A DNA stretch of 64,000 nt from Duganella radicis (GTDB taxonomy: Bacteria; Pseudomonadota; Gammaproteobacteria; Burkholderiales; Burkholderiaceae_D). How positions within the stretch are numbered: the first letter of the stretch is position 1; the number at the start of each line of letters is the position of its first letter. The translations under genes were made by a program, and so were the position numbers. The notes under the pieces are model-generated. The model had not been told where the DNA came from. It saw only the letters and a list, made by a program, of their open reading frames with translations, and did no database searches. Below, piece by piece: positions 41,258-49,666 of the stretch. The stretch spans positions 30,621 through 94,620 of the forward strand of contig NZ_WNKY01000023.1 in assembly GCF_009720825.1 (NCBI RefSeq). The letters run 5' to 3'.

Positions 41258-42787
41258 TTACTCTTCGCGGCGCAGGTGCGGGAACAGCAGCACGTCGCGG
41301 ATGTTCGGCGAATCGGTCAGCAGCATCATCAGGCGGTCGATGCCGATGCCGCAGCCGCCGGCTGGCGGCATGCCGTATTCCAGCGCGCGGATGTAGTCGG
41401 CGTCGTAGAACATCGCCTCTTCATCGCCCGCATCCTTGGCTGCCACCTGCGCCAGGAAGCGTGCCGCCTGGTCTTCCGCATCGTTCAGCTCCGAGAAGCC
41501 GTTGGCGATCTCGCGGCCGACCATGAACAGTTCGAAGCGCTCGGTGATGCCTTCGCGCGTATCCGAGGCGCGCGCCAGCGGCGACACTTCGACCGGGTAG
41601 TCGATGATGAAGGTCGGCTCCCACAACTGCGCTTCCGCGGTCTCTTCGAACAGCGCCAGTTGCAGCGCGCCCAAGCCGGCGGTGGCGAACGGCTTGACAC
41701 CGAACTTCAGCAGCTCGGCCTTGATGAATTCCGCATCGTTCAGCTGCGCGTCGGTGTAGTGCGGCGCGAACTTGTTGATGGCGCCGACGATGGTCAGGCG
41801 GTGGAATGGCTTGGACAGGTCCAGCTCACGGCCGCCGTAGCTCAGCACCGCGGTGCCCTTGGCGTCGATCGCCGCCTGGCGGATCACCGACTCGGTGAAG
41901 TCCATCAGCCACTTGTAATCGGTGTAGGCCGCGTAGAACTCCATCATGGTGAATTCCGGATTGTGACGGACCGACACGCCTTCGTTGCGGAAGTTGCGGT
42001 TGATCTCGAACACGCGGTCGAAACCGCCCACCACCAGGCGCTTCAGGTACAGCTCCGGCGCGATACGCAGGAACATCTGCATGTCCAGCGCATTGTGATG
42101 GGTGATGAACGGCTTGGCCGCCGCGCCGCCCGGGATCGGGTGCAGCATCGGCGTTTCCACTTCCATGAAGTCGTGCTTTTCCATGAAGCGGCGGATCGAC
42201 GACATGGCGGCGGTACGCGCCTTGAAGGTGCGGCGCGTCTCTTCGTTCATGATCAGGTCCACGTAGCGCTGGCGGTACTTGGTTTCCTGGTCGGCCAGGC
42301 CGTGGAACTTGTCCGGCAGCGGGCGCAGCGACTTGGTGATCAGACGCAGCTCGGTGACCTTGATGGTCAGTTCATCGGTCTTGGTCTTGAACAGCGTGCC
42401 GACCACGCCCAGGATGTCGCCCAGATCGTAGTGGTGCAGGGCGGCCATGGCGGCTTCGCCGGTCAGGTCCAGCGTGGCGTAGATCTGGATGCGGCCGTCG
42501 GCGCGCGGGCCGGACGAATCCTGCAAGGTGGCGAAAGCGGCCTTCTTGCCGGCTTCGCGCTTCAGCATCATGCGGCCCGCCAGCTTGACGGTGACCGGGT
42601 TGGCTTCCAGATCTTCGCGCGATTTCTCGCCGTACTGCGCGTGCAGGTCGGCGGCCTTGTGTTCCGGCTTGAAGTCGTTCGGGAAGGCGACGCCTTGTTC
42701 GCGAATGGCGGCCAGCTTGGCACGGCGCTCGGCGATGATTTTGTTATCGTCAGGAGCGGCTGCTTGGTCTTGAAGATCCGTAGTCAT
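41258..42787 (-). CDS. lysS: Lysyl-tRNA synthetase, class II
   Basis: 509 residues. The N-terminal OB-fold anticodon domain (LAGRMMLKREAGKKAAFATLQD) precedes the class II core: motif 1 around FMEKHDFMEVETPML, motif 2 FEINRNFRNEGVS and motif 3 GCGIGIDRLMMLLTD. It charges tRNA-Lys. It lies downstream of prfB and a HAD phosphatase on the same strand; the prfB-lysS association is widely conserved. Confidence 0.97.
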   Translation of the reverse strand: MTTDLQDQAAAPDDNKIIAERRAKLAAIREQGVAFPNDFKPEHKAADLHAQYGEKSREDLEANPVTVKLAGRMMLKREAGKKAAFATLQDSSGPRADGRIQIYATLDLTGEAAMAALHHYDLGDILGVVGTLFKTKTDELTIKVTELRLITKSLRPLPDKFHGLADQETKYRQRYVDLIMNEETRRTFKARTAAMSSIRRFMEKHDFMEVETPMLHPIPGGAAAKPFITHHNALDMQMFLRIAPELYLKRLVVGGFDRVFEINRNFRNEGVSVRHNPEFTMMEFYAAYTDYKWLMDFTESVIRQAAIDAKGTAVLSYGGRELDLSKPFHRLTIVGAINKFAPHYTDAQLNDAEFIKAELLKFGVKPFATAGLGALQLALFEETAEAQLWEPTFIIDYPVEVSPLARASDTREGITERFELFMVGREIANGFSELNDAEDQAARFLAQVAAKDAGDEEAMFYDADYIRALEYGMPPAGGCGIGIDRLMMLLTDSPNIRDVLLFPHLRREE

Positions 42788-42814
42788 GGTCTTTACTTTT
42801 GTTGAGGTGATGAT

Positions 42815-43483
42815 TTAGTTGGTGGCGGAGGCGAAGAGCTCTTCGACATCCAGCTCGCTGAAGTCGCGCGCAACGGCGATGACGTTGTCGAATTCCTTGA
42901 ACGCTTCAGCCGGCAACGTGGTGGTCAGCACCACCGCGCGCATGCCGGCGCGGCGGGCCGCTTCCACGCCCAGCGGCGCGTCTTCGAACACGATGCTGTT
43001 TTGCGGCAGGGCGCCCGCGCGCTCGGCCGCCAGCAGGAACACGTCCGGATTCGGCTTGCCGCGCGCCACATCGGCGGCGCCGGCGATGGCGCTGAATTCC
43101 TTGCGCAGGTCCAGGCCGTCCAGCGTGAAGTCGATGTTCTCGACCGGCGCGGCGGTGGCCACGGCCAGCGTGATGCCGGCCGCCTTGGCGCGCGCGATGA
43201 AGTCGACGAAGCCGGAGGTCGGCGCCAGATGCGGCGCGTACATCTCGCGGTACAGTTCTTCCTTCTCGAAATCGAGCGCCGCGCTTTCTTCCTTGGTCAG
43301 CTGCTTGCCAAAGTAGGTGCTCATGATTTCATGGCCCTGGCGGCCGGCGGTGTTGCGGAAGAATTCATCCGCGTCGACCGTGTGGCCGCGGCGCTGGAAA
43401 AACTCCAGCCACGATTTCACGTGGAAGGACATATTGTCGACAATGGTTCCATCCATGTCGAAGATGAAGGCGCGCTTGGTCAT
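42815..43483 (-). CDS. HAD-superfamily phosphatase, beta-phosphoglucomutase-like
   Basis: 222 residues. The nucleophile motif is FDMDGTIVDN (residues 8-17), motif II is VATAAPV, Lys in GKPNPDVFLLAAE and motif IV FEDAPLGVEAARRAGM. A helical cap domain lies between motifs I and II. The family hydrolyses sugar phosphates and other small phosphoesters; the lysS/prfB context gives no substrate hint. It starts 3 nt after the prfB stop. Confidence 0.9.
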   Translation of the reverse strand: MTKRAFIFDMDGTIVDNMSFHVKSWLEFFQRRGHTVDADEFFRNTAGRQGHEIMSTYFGKQLTKEESAALDFEKEELYREMYAPHLAPTSGFVDFIARAKAAGITLAVATAAPVENIDFTLDGLDLRKEFSAIAGAADVARGKPNPDVFLLAAERAGALPQNSIVFEDAPLGVEAARRAGMRAVVLTTTLPAEAFKEFDNVIAVARDFSELDVEELFASATN

Positions 43484-43486
43484 GGA

Positions 43487-44591
43487 TTACACGCCTTGTT
43501 TCAGCGAAGCGGAGATGAAGTCGTCCAGGTCGCCGTCCAGCACACCCTTGGTGTTGCCGGTCTCGAAGTTGGTGCGCAAGTCCTTGATGCGCGACTGGTC
43601 CAGCACATACGAACGAATCTGGTGGCCCCAGCCCACGTCGGTCTTGGAGTCTTCCAGCTTCTGCTGCTCGCTCATGCGCTTGCGCAGTTCCAGCTCGTAC
43701 AGCTTGGCCTTCAGCATTTCCATCGCCTCGGCCTTGTTGCGGTGCTGCGAGCGGTCGTTCTGGCACTGCACCACAATGCCCGACGGGCCGTGGGTCAGAC
43801 GCACCGCGGAGTCGGTCTTGTTAATGTGCTGACCGCCGGCGCCCGATGCGCGGTAGGTGTCGATGCGCAGATCGGCGGGATTGATCTCGATATCGATCGA
43901 GTCGTCCACTTCCGGATACACGAACAGCGACACGAACGAGGTGTGGCGGCCGCCGGCCGAGTCGAACGGCGACTTGCGCACCAGGCGGTGCACGCCGGTC
44001 TCGGTGCGCAGGAAGCCGTAGGCGTATTCGCCTTCCACCTTCAGGGTGGCGGTCTTGATGCCGGCCACCTCGCCCTCGGATTCTTCCATCACCTCGACCT
44101 TGAAGCCCTTGCGTTCGCAATAGCGCAGATACTGACGCAGCAGCATGGAGGCCCAGTCCTGCGCCTCGGTGCCGCCGGCGCCGGCCTGGATGTCGATGAA
44201 GCAGTTGTTCGGGTCCATCGGATTGTTGAACATCCGGCGGAATTCCATGCCTTCGATGACTTTGCGGACTTCTTCCGCGTCGACGATCAGCGCTTCCAGC
44301 GTGTCGTCATCGCCTTCCTCCTTGGCCATCTCGATCAGATCGGCCATGTCTTTCAGGTCGGCGTCGGCCTTGGTCAGCGCGAACACCACCGCTTCCAGCG
44401 ATTTCTTTTCTTTGCCCAGATCCTGGGCTTTTTTCGGATCGTTCCAGACCGCGGGATCTTCCAGCTCGCCGTTTACTTGTTCGAGCTTGTCGACTTTGCG
44501 ATCGAAGTCAAAGATACCTCCGAAGTTCGGCTTCGCGCGTGGTCAGATCGGCGAGCAGGGAGGTGAGGGCGTTGATGCGTTCGGCTTCCAT
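43487..44591 (-). CDS. prfB: Peptide chain release factor 2, with programmed +1 frameshift
   Basis: Translation starts at ATG 44591 (MEAERINALTS) and meets an in-frame TGA as codon 28. A +1 shift on CTT at that point continues into FDFDRKVDKLEQ and gives 367 residues, the normal RF2 length. The stop-recognition tripeptide SPF is present (RKSPFDSAGG) and the catalytic GGQ motif is in SGAGGQHINKTDSAV. RF2 releases peptides at UGA and UAA. Low RF2 favours the shift and so raises its own synthesis. The internal stop is regulatory, not a mutation. First gene of prfB-HAD-lysS. Confidence 0.97.
44507..44522 (-). promoter_or_regulatory. RF2 programmed frameshift site
   Basis: On the minus strand CGGAGGTATCTTTGAC: an internal Shine-Dalgarno-like GGAGG, 3-nt spacing, then the slippery CTT and in-frame TGA followed by C. 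This is the canonical prfB arrangement. Confidence 0.96.
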
Positions 44592-44628
44592 GGTTTTCTT
44601 CTTTTCTAAGGCTGAAATCAAACCCTGA

Positions 44629-44634
44629 ATTATA
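44629..44634 (-). promoter_or_regulatory. -10 element for prfB
   Basis: TATAAT on the minus strand, 38 bp before the prfB ATG. No good -35 is visible at 16-18 bp. Confidence 0.45.
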
Positions 44635-44753
44635 CCCTAGCCGGCCCCGCTCTCCCAGCGCCGCACCGCAGCAAGCCCGCCGGCCTTGAAAACCTGCCAT
44701 TTAAGCCACAAAACGGCTAGAATATTGCAGCCTGTAACTTTAATCTGTCGTCC

Positions 44754-46790
44754 ATGCGCCCAAATCACCGCGCCTGCCTACTGCTGCCCGCCTTGCTATC
44801 CGCATTGCTGCCTGCCTTGCCGGGCGCCTGCGCCAGCCTGCCGCGGGGCGGCGCGACGCCGGCCGGGACCGAGGCCACGCTGGCGCTGCTGGAGACGACC
44901 GACCTGCACGCCAACGTGCTGAGTTATGACTATTACAAGCTGCAAGCCGATCCCGCCATCGGGCTGGAACGCACGGCCACGCTGATCAAGCAGGCGCGCG
45001 CGGAATACCCGAACAACCTGCTGCTCGATAACGGCGACGCGCTGCAAGGCACGGCGCTGGCCGACTATCAGGCGCTGGTCAAGCCGGTGGCCTGCGGCGA
45101 GACACTGGCGATTTATAAAGCCATGAACGCGCTGGGCGTGGACGGCGCCGGCGTCGGCAACCATGAATTCAATTACGGCCTGCCGTACCTGAACCAGGTC
45201 ACCGCCAGCCATTTCGACGTCGACGGCGTGCCGGCCGCTGCGCCGCGCTGCGCCGGTCCCGACTTCCCGATCGTGCTGGCGAATATTGTCAGCGTCCGCA
45301 CGCACCAGCCGCTGTTCGCGCCGTACCGCATCCTGACGCGCACGGTGCGCGCCACGGGCCCGGATGGCAAGCCGCTGACGGCCGCCATCAAAATCGGCAT
45401 CATCGGCTTTGCGCCGCCGGGCGTGCTGTCGTGGGACAAGCAATGGCTGGCCGGGAAGGTCTACGCCGAGGGCGTGCGCGAGACGGCGCAGAAGTACATC
45501 CCGCGGATGCGCGCCGAGGGCGCCGATCTGGTGGTCGCCATTTCGCACGGTGGCCTTGATGGCGCGCCGTACACGCCGGAGATGGAAAACGCCAACTACC
45601 ATCTGGCGCAGGTGCCGGGCATCGACGCCATGCTGATCGGCCACGAGCATCTGCCGTTCCCGGACGCCGCCAGCCAGCGCGCCGCCTTCAACCTGCCGGG
45701 CGTGGACAAGGCGCGCGGCACGGTGTTCGGCGTGCCGACCGTGATGGCCAACCTGTGGGGCAAGCACCTTGGCGTGATCGGCCTGCATCTCAGGTACGAC
45801 GGTGCGCGCTGGGTGGTCGACCGGAGCCGCACCACGGTGGAGGCGCGCAGCACCAGGCAAAAAGACGGCAGCTACGTCGCCGCCGATCCCGCCATCGCGC
45901 CGCTGGTGGCGGCCGAACACGCGGCCACCATCCACTATGTCAAAACGCCGGTCGGCACCAGCGACTTCCGCATGACCAGCTATTTCGCCGACGTCGGCGA
46001 CATCAGCGCGATTCAACTGGTGAATCAGGCGCAGACGGCTTATGTGCAGGACTACGTCAAGGCCAACCTGCCGCAGTATGCCGCGTTGCCGGTGCTGTCC
46101 ATGGCGTCGCCGTTCAAGACCGGCGCGGCCGGCGTGGCCGACTACACCGACGTCAAGCCAGGCGCGGTCGCCCTGAACAACGCCGCCGACCTGTATCTGT
46201 ATCCGAACGCGCTGCACGCTGTGAAGCTGAGCGGCGCCGGCCTGAAGGCATGGCTGGAAAAATCGGCCGAACGCTTCAACCGCATCGATCCTGCCGCCAC
46301 CGCGCCGCAGGAACTGATCAACGCCGCCTTCGCCGGCTTTAACTTCGACATGCTGACCAGCGCCGACGTGACTTACCAGATCGACGTCACCCAGCCCGTG
46401 GGCCAGCGCATCGTCGGCTTGCACTACCAAGGTGCGCCGTTGTCGCCATCGCAGCAATTTTTAGTCGCCACCAACAGCTACCGTGCTGCTGGCGGCGGCG
46501 CCTTCCCGGGCCTGGATGGCAGCAAGACCGTGATCGCCGCGCCGGACTCCAGCCGCGATGTGCTGATCGCCTACATCCGGAAAGCGAAGCAGCTGACCCG
46601 CGCCCGCAACGGCAGCGCGCGCAGCTGGCGGTTCGCGCCGGTGACGGTCAAAGGCGCGGTGGTCTTCCATTCCGCCCCCGGCCTGCTCGACCTCGCGCGC
46701 GACGCCGGCCTGACGGGCGTATCGCAACTCAAACCGGACGATGGCGGCGGCAAAGGCTTTGCCCTGTACGCCATCGACTTAAGCAAATGA
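44754..46790 (+). CDS. cpdB: Periplasmic 2',3'-cyclic-nucleotide phosphodiesterase/3'-nucleotidase
   Basis: 678 residues with an N-terminal signal (about 1-27, hydrophobic LLLPALLSALLPALPG; the Cys after it fits a lipobox poorly). The calcineurin-like metallophosphatase domain has LETTDLHANVLSYDYY, DNGDALQG, GVGNHEFNYG, ISHGGLDG and IGHEHLP, all metal-ligand motifs. A 5'-nucleotidase C-terminal domain follows (from about 430; NSYRAAGGGAFPG at the substrate site). It degrades 2',3'-cyclic nucleotides and 3'-nucleotides for salvage. Its stop overlaps the ATG of the Sel1-repeat gene. Confidence 0.94.
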   Translation: MRPNHRACLLLPALLSALLPALPGACASLPRGGATPAGTEATLALLETTDLHANVLSYDYYKLQADPAIGLERTATLIKQARAEYPNNLLLDNGDALQGTALADYQALVKPVACGETLAIYKAMNALGVDGAGVGNHEFNYGLPYLNQVTASHFDVDGVPAAAPRCAGPDFPIVLANIVSVRTHQPLFAPYRILTRTVRATGPDGKPLTAAIKIGIIGFAPPGVLSWDKQWLAGKVYAEGVRETAQKYIPRMRAEGADLVVAISHGGLDGAPYTPEMENANYHLAQVPGIDAMLIGHEHLPFPDAASQRAAFNLPGVDKARGTVFGVPTVMANLWGKHLGVIGLHLRYDGARWVVDRSRTTVEARSTRQKDGSYVAADPAIAPLVAAEHAATIHYVKTPVGTSDFRMTSYFADVGDISAIQLVNQAQTAYVQDYVKANLPQYAALPVLSMASPFKTGAAGVADYTDVKPGAVALNNAADLYLYPNALHAVKLSGAGLKAWLEKSAERFNRIDPAATAPQELINAAFAGFNFDMLTSADVTYQIDVTQPVGQRIVGLHYQGAPLSPSQQFLVATNSYRAAGGGAFPGLDGSKTVIAAPDSSRDVLIAYIRKAKQLTRARNGSARSWRFAPVTVKGAVVFHSAPGLLDLARDAGLTGVSQLKPDDGGGKGFALYAIDLSK

Positions 46791-47395
46791 GCCAGCCGCG
46801 CCAGCCCGCCAACCCCGCCGGGCTCCACCAGCCGTCCGTCGCCGCGTCGCGGGCCGCCGCGCCGCTCATCGCCGCCGCGCGCCGTTGCGCCGCTATCGTG
46901 TTGCTGGCCGCCGGGGTGACGCTGTGCGGTGCCGCTGTCGCCGGGCCGGTGGAAGAGGGGCGTCTGGCGCTGCGCGGCGCCGATGGCGTGCCGGCCAACC
47001 TGCCGCGCGCCTTTGAACTGTTCAGCAACGCCGCCAGGAAAGGCGACGCCCTGGCCGCCTACTACCTCGGCATGATGTACCAGAACGGCATGGCCGTGAC
47101 GCGCGACCTGAAAACCGCCGCCCACTGGCTGCAATTTGCCGCCAACCGCCAGATCCCGGCCGCCATGTTCGCGCTGGCCAAACTCTATCTCAGCGGCGAA
47201 GGCGTCAAGCGCGACGAAATCGCCGCCCGCCGCTGGATCGAAAAAGCCGCCGACCTGGAATACCCGGAAGCCGTGATGGCCATGGCCATCGGCCTGCGCG
47301 ATGGCTCCATGGGCTTTGAGCGCAACGAAGCGCTGGCCGAAACCCAGATGCGCTTCGCCAACCGCGCCTTGCGCCGCGCCACGCCGGCCATGTAA
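46787..47395 (+). CDS. Sel1-repeat (TPR-like) exported protein
   Basis: 202 residues. A long N-terminal region with a hydrophobic stretch (about 35-53, ending GAAVAG) suggests export. Three to four Sel1-like repeats follow: GDALAAYYLGMMYQNGMAVTRD, IPAAMFALAKLYLSGEGVKRD and YPEAVMAMAIGLRDG. Such repeats make protein-protein contacts. It is coupled to cpdB by ATGA. The partner is unknown. Confidence 0.88.
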   Translation: MSQPRQPANPAGLHQPSVAASRAAAPLIAAARRCAAIVLLAAGVTLCGAAVAGPVEEGRLALRGADGVPANLPRAFELFSNAARKGDALAAYYLGMMYQNGMAVTRDLKTAAHWLQFAANRQIPAAMFALAKLYLSGEGVKRDEIAARRWIEKAADLEYPEAVMAMAIGLRDGSMGFERNEALAETQMRFANRALRRATPAM

Positions 47396-47547
47396 TCCTT
47401 ACTGCCAGCTTACAGCGGCCTCCTTGCTGCGATGCCGCACATCTATCTGTTGCCGATGCTGTTCTACTAACCTACAATCGGTCTCCGATGGGGCGACTTT
47501 CCAGCGTACGACTACTAAAAAAGCGTTGTATAAACAGGAGATGGCAC

Positions 47548-48705
47548 ATGAATTTCACATTGAAATTGCTGGTTGCAGGTGTAGCACTCGGTTTCGCAGC
47601 TTCCTCCCAGGCGGCTGATCCCATCAAGATCGGCGTGTCCGGTCCCTTCACCGGCGGTTCCGCACCGATGGGCGTGTCGATGCGCGACGGCGTCAAGCTG
47701 GCCGTGGCCGACATCAACGCCAAGGGCGGTATCCTTGGCCGTCAGATCGTGCTGGTGGAACGCGACGACGAAGCCAAGCCGGAACGCGGCGTGCAGATCG
47801 CGCAAGAACTCATCAACAAAGAAAAAGTCGTGGCCACCGTCGGCTACATCAACACCGGCGTGGCGCTGGCCTCGCAGCGCTTTTACCAGGACGCCAAAAT
47901 CCCGGTGATGAACAACGTCGCCACCGGCTCCATCATCACCAGACAGTTCGCCGACCAGCCGGAAAACTACATCTTCCGCAACTCCGCCAATGACCAGATC
48001 CAGTCGCACATGATCGTCAAGGAAGCGGTGGACAATCGCAAATTCAAGAAGGTCGCCATCCTGGCCGACTCCACCAACTACGGCCAATTGGGCCGCGAAG
48101 ACCTGGAAAAAGCGCTGGCCGAGAAAGGCCTGAAGGCCGTCGCCACCGAGAAGTACAACATCAAGGACGTCGACATGACCGCCCAGCTGCTGAAAGCCAA
48201 GCAGGCCGGCGCGGAAGTGGTGCTCACCTATGGCATCGGCCCTGAACTGGCGCAGATCGCCAACGGCATGGAAAAACTGGGCTGGAAAGTGCCGCTGATC
48301 GGCAGCTGGACCCTGTCGATGGCCAACTTCATCGACAACGCCGGCAAGAACGGCAACGGCACCCGCATGCCGCAAACCTTCATCCAGGACCCGAACACGC
48401 CCAAGCGCAAAGCCTTCATCGACGCTTACGTGAAAGCCTACAACCCGCCGCAAGGCCGCATGCCGTCGCCGGTATCGGCGGCGCAGGGCTATGACTCGAT
48501 CTACCTGCTGGCCGCCGCCATCAAGCAGGCCGGCAGCACCGACGGCCCGAAAGTGAAAGCGGCGCTGGAAAACCTCAGCGAGAAAGTCGAAGGCGTGGTC
48601 ACCACCTACGCCAAGCCATACGCCAAGGACGACCACGAAGCGATCAACGCCGAGACCACCGTCTTCGGTGAAGTCAAAGACGGCAAAGTCGTACTGGCCA
48701 AGTAA
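47548..48705 (+). CDS. livK: Branched-chain amino acid ABC transporter, binding protein
   Basis: 385 residues from ATG 47548 (CAGGAG 7 nt upstream). Signal peptide about 1-22, ending SSQA. Type I binding-protein fold: KIGVSGPFTGGSAPMGVSMRDGVKLAV, LVERDDEAKPERGV, VATVGYINTGVALAS, ILADSTNYGQLGREDLE, QGYDSIYLLAAAI. It captures leucine-type amino acids or related ligands in the periplasm for the permeases encoded downstream. A hairpin between it and livH probably limits read-through. Confidence 0.93.
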   Translation: MNFTLKLLVAGVALGFAASSQAADPIKIGVSGPFTGGSAPMGVSMRDGVKLAVADINAKGGILGRQIVLVERDDEAKPERGVQIAQELINKEKVVATVGYINTGVALASQRFYQDAKIPVMNNVATGSIITRQFADQPENYIFRNSANDQIQSHMIVKEAVDNRKFKKVAILADSTNYGQLGREDLEKALAEKGLKAVATEKYNIKDVDMTAQLLKAKQAGAEVVLTYGIGPELAQIANGMEKLGWKVPLIGSWTLSMANFIDNAGKNGNGTRMPQTFIQDPNTPKRKAFIDAYVKAYNPPQGRMPSPVSAAQGYDSIYLLAAAIKQAGSTDGPKVKAALENLSEKVEGVVTTYAKPYAKDDHEAINAETTVFGEVKDGKVVLAK

Positions 48706-48722
48706 GGCCGCCTAGCGCCACG

Positions 48723-48757
48723 ATGGCCAGTCTTGTGAACGCAAGCCTGGCCATTTT
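48723..48757 (+). terminator. Intra-operon attenuator between livK and livH
   Basis: ATGGCCAG / CTGGCCAT (48723-48730 and 48747-48754) with an inner CTTG / CAAG extension, followed by TTTT. Weak termination here would give more binding protein than permease. Confidence 0.65.
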
Positions 48758-48772
48758 CTTGTCGGGGAAAAT

Positions 48773-49663
48773 ATGGAAATCCTATTGCAACTGGTGTTCA
48801 GCGGCATTGCGCTGGGCATGATCTACGCGGTGATCGCCTTTGGCTACCAGCTGACGTTCGCGACCTCCGGCACGCTGAACTTCGGCCAGGGCGAATCGCT
48901 GATGCTGGGCGCGCTGGTGGGGCTTAGCCTGGTCGGGAACATCCATGGTGGGCCATACATGGGCTACCTGTTGATGATCCCCATCGTGATCGTCTTCGGC
49001 GCGCTGCAAGGCATGCTGGTGGAATGGATCGGCGTGCGGCCGGCCATCAAGATCAAATCCGAATTCGGCTGGATCATGTCCACCATCGCGCTGGCCATCA
49101 TCTTCAAGAACGTGGCCGAGAATATCTGGGGCAAGGACGACCTGACCTTCCCGTCGCCGCTGTCCTCCGCGCCGATCGAAATCTTCGGCGCCAACGTGCA
49201 GCCGATGCAGATCGCCGTGGTGGTGGGCGCACTGGCCATCATGGCGGCGGTGGAAATCTTCAACCGCAAATCCATCTACGGCAAGGCGGTGGTGGCCACC
49301 GCCAACGACCGCGACGCGGCGGGCCTGATGGGCATTAACACCGGCATGGTGATCACCTTCTCGTATGCGCTGTCGTCCGCCGTCGCCGCGTTTGCCGGCG
49401 TGCTGGTGGCGCCGCTGACGCTGACCGGCGCCACCATGGGCGCCTCGCTGGGCCTCAAAGCCTTTGCGGTGGCCATCATCGGCGGCCTGACCTCGGGCGT
49501 GGGCGCCATCGTCGGCGGGCTGATACTGGGCGTGGTCGAGACCACGGCCGGTTACTACATCTCCACCGGGTACAAGGACGTACCGGGCTTGCTGCTGCTC
49601 CTGCTGGTGCTGGCGGTGAAGCCGTCCGGCCTGTTCGGCAAAGCCGCCATCAAAAAGGTCTGA
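48773..49663 (+). CDS. livH: Branched-chain amino acid ABC permease LivH
   Basis: 296 residues with about eight membrane segments. LivH features: LVFSGIALGMIYAVIAFGYQLTF, TLNFGQGE, the cytoplasmic ATPase-contact loop around ATANDRDAAGLMGINT and the C-terminal GLTSGVGAIVGGLILGVVE. It forms the channel with the LivM half of the following fusion protein. It is 3 nt from the next gene. Confidence 0.94.
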   Translation: MEILLQLVFSGIALGMIYAVIAFGYQLTFATSGTLNFGQGESLMLGALVGLSLVGNIHGGPYMGYLLMIPIVIVFGALQGMLVEWIGVRPAIKIKSEFGWIMSTIALAIIFKNVAENIWGKDDLTFPSPLSSAPIEIFGANVQPMQIAVVVGALAIMAAVEIFNRKSIYGKAVVATANDRDAAGLMGINTGMVITFSYALSSAVAAFAGVLVAPLTLTGATMGASLGLKAFAVAIIGGLTSGVGAIVGGLILGVVETTAGYYISTGYKDVPGLLLLLLVLAVKPSGLFGKAAIKKV

Positions 49664-49666
49664 CCC

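Noticed and set aside
43487..44389. Separate 300-residue RF2 gene, or prfB pseudogene
   Set aside because: The upstream start, in-frame TGA and shift signal show one gene with programmed frameshifting.
44796..46457. 553-codon open frame opposite cpdB
   Set aside because: Antisense shadow; the plus strand carries all metal-site motifs of CpdB.
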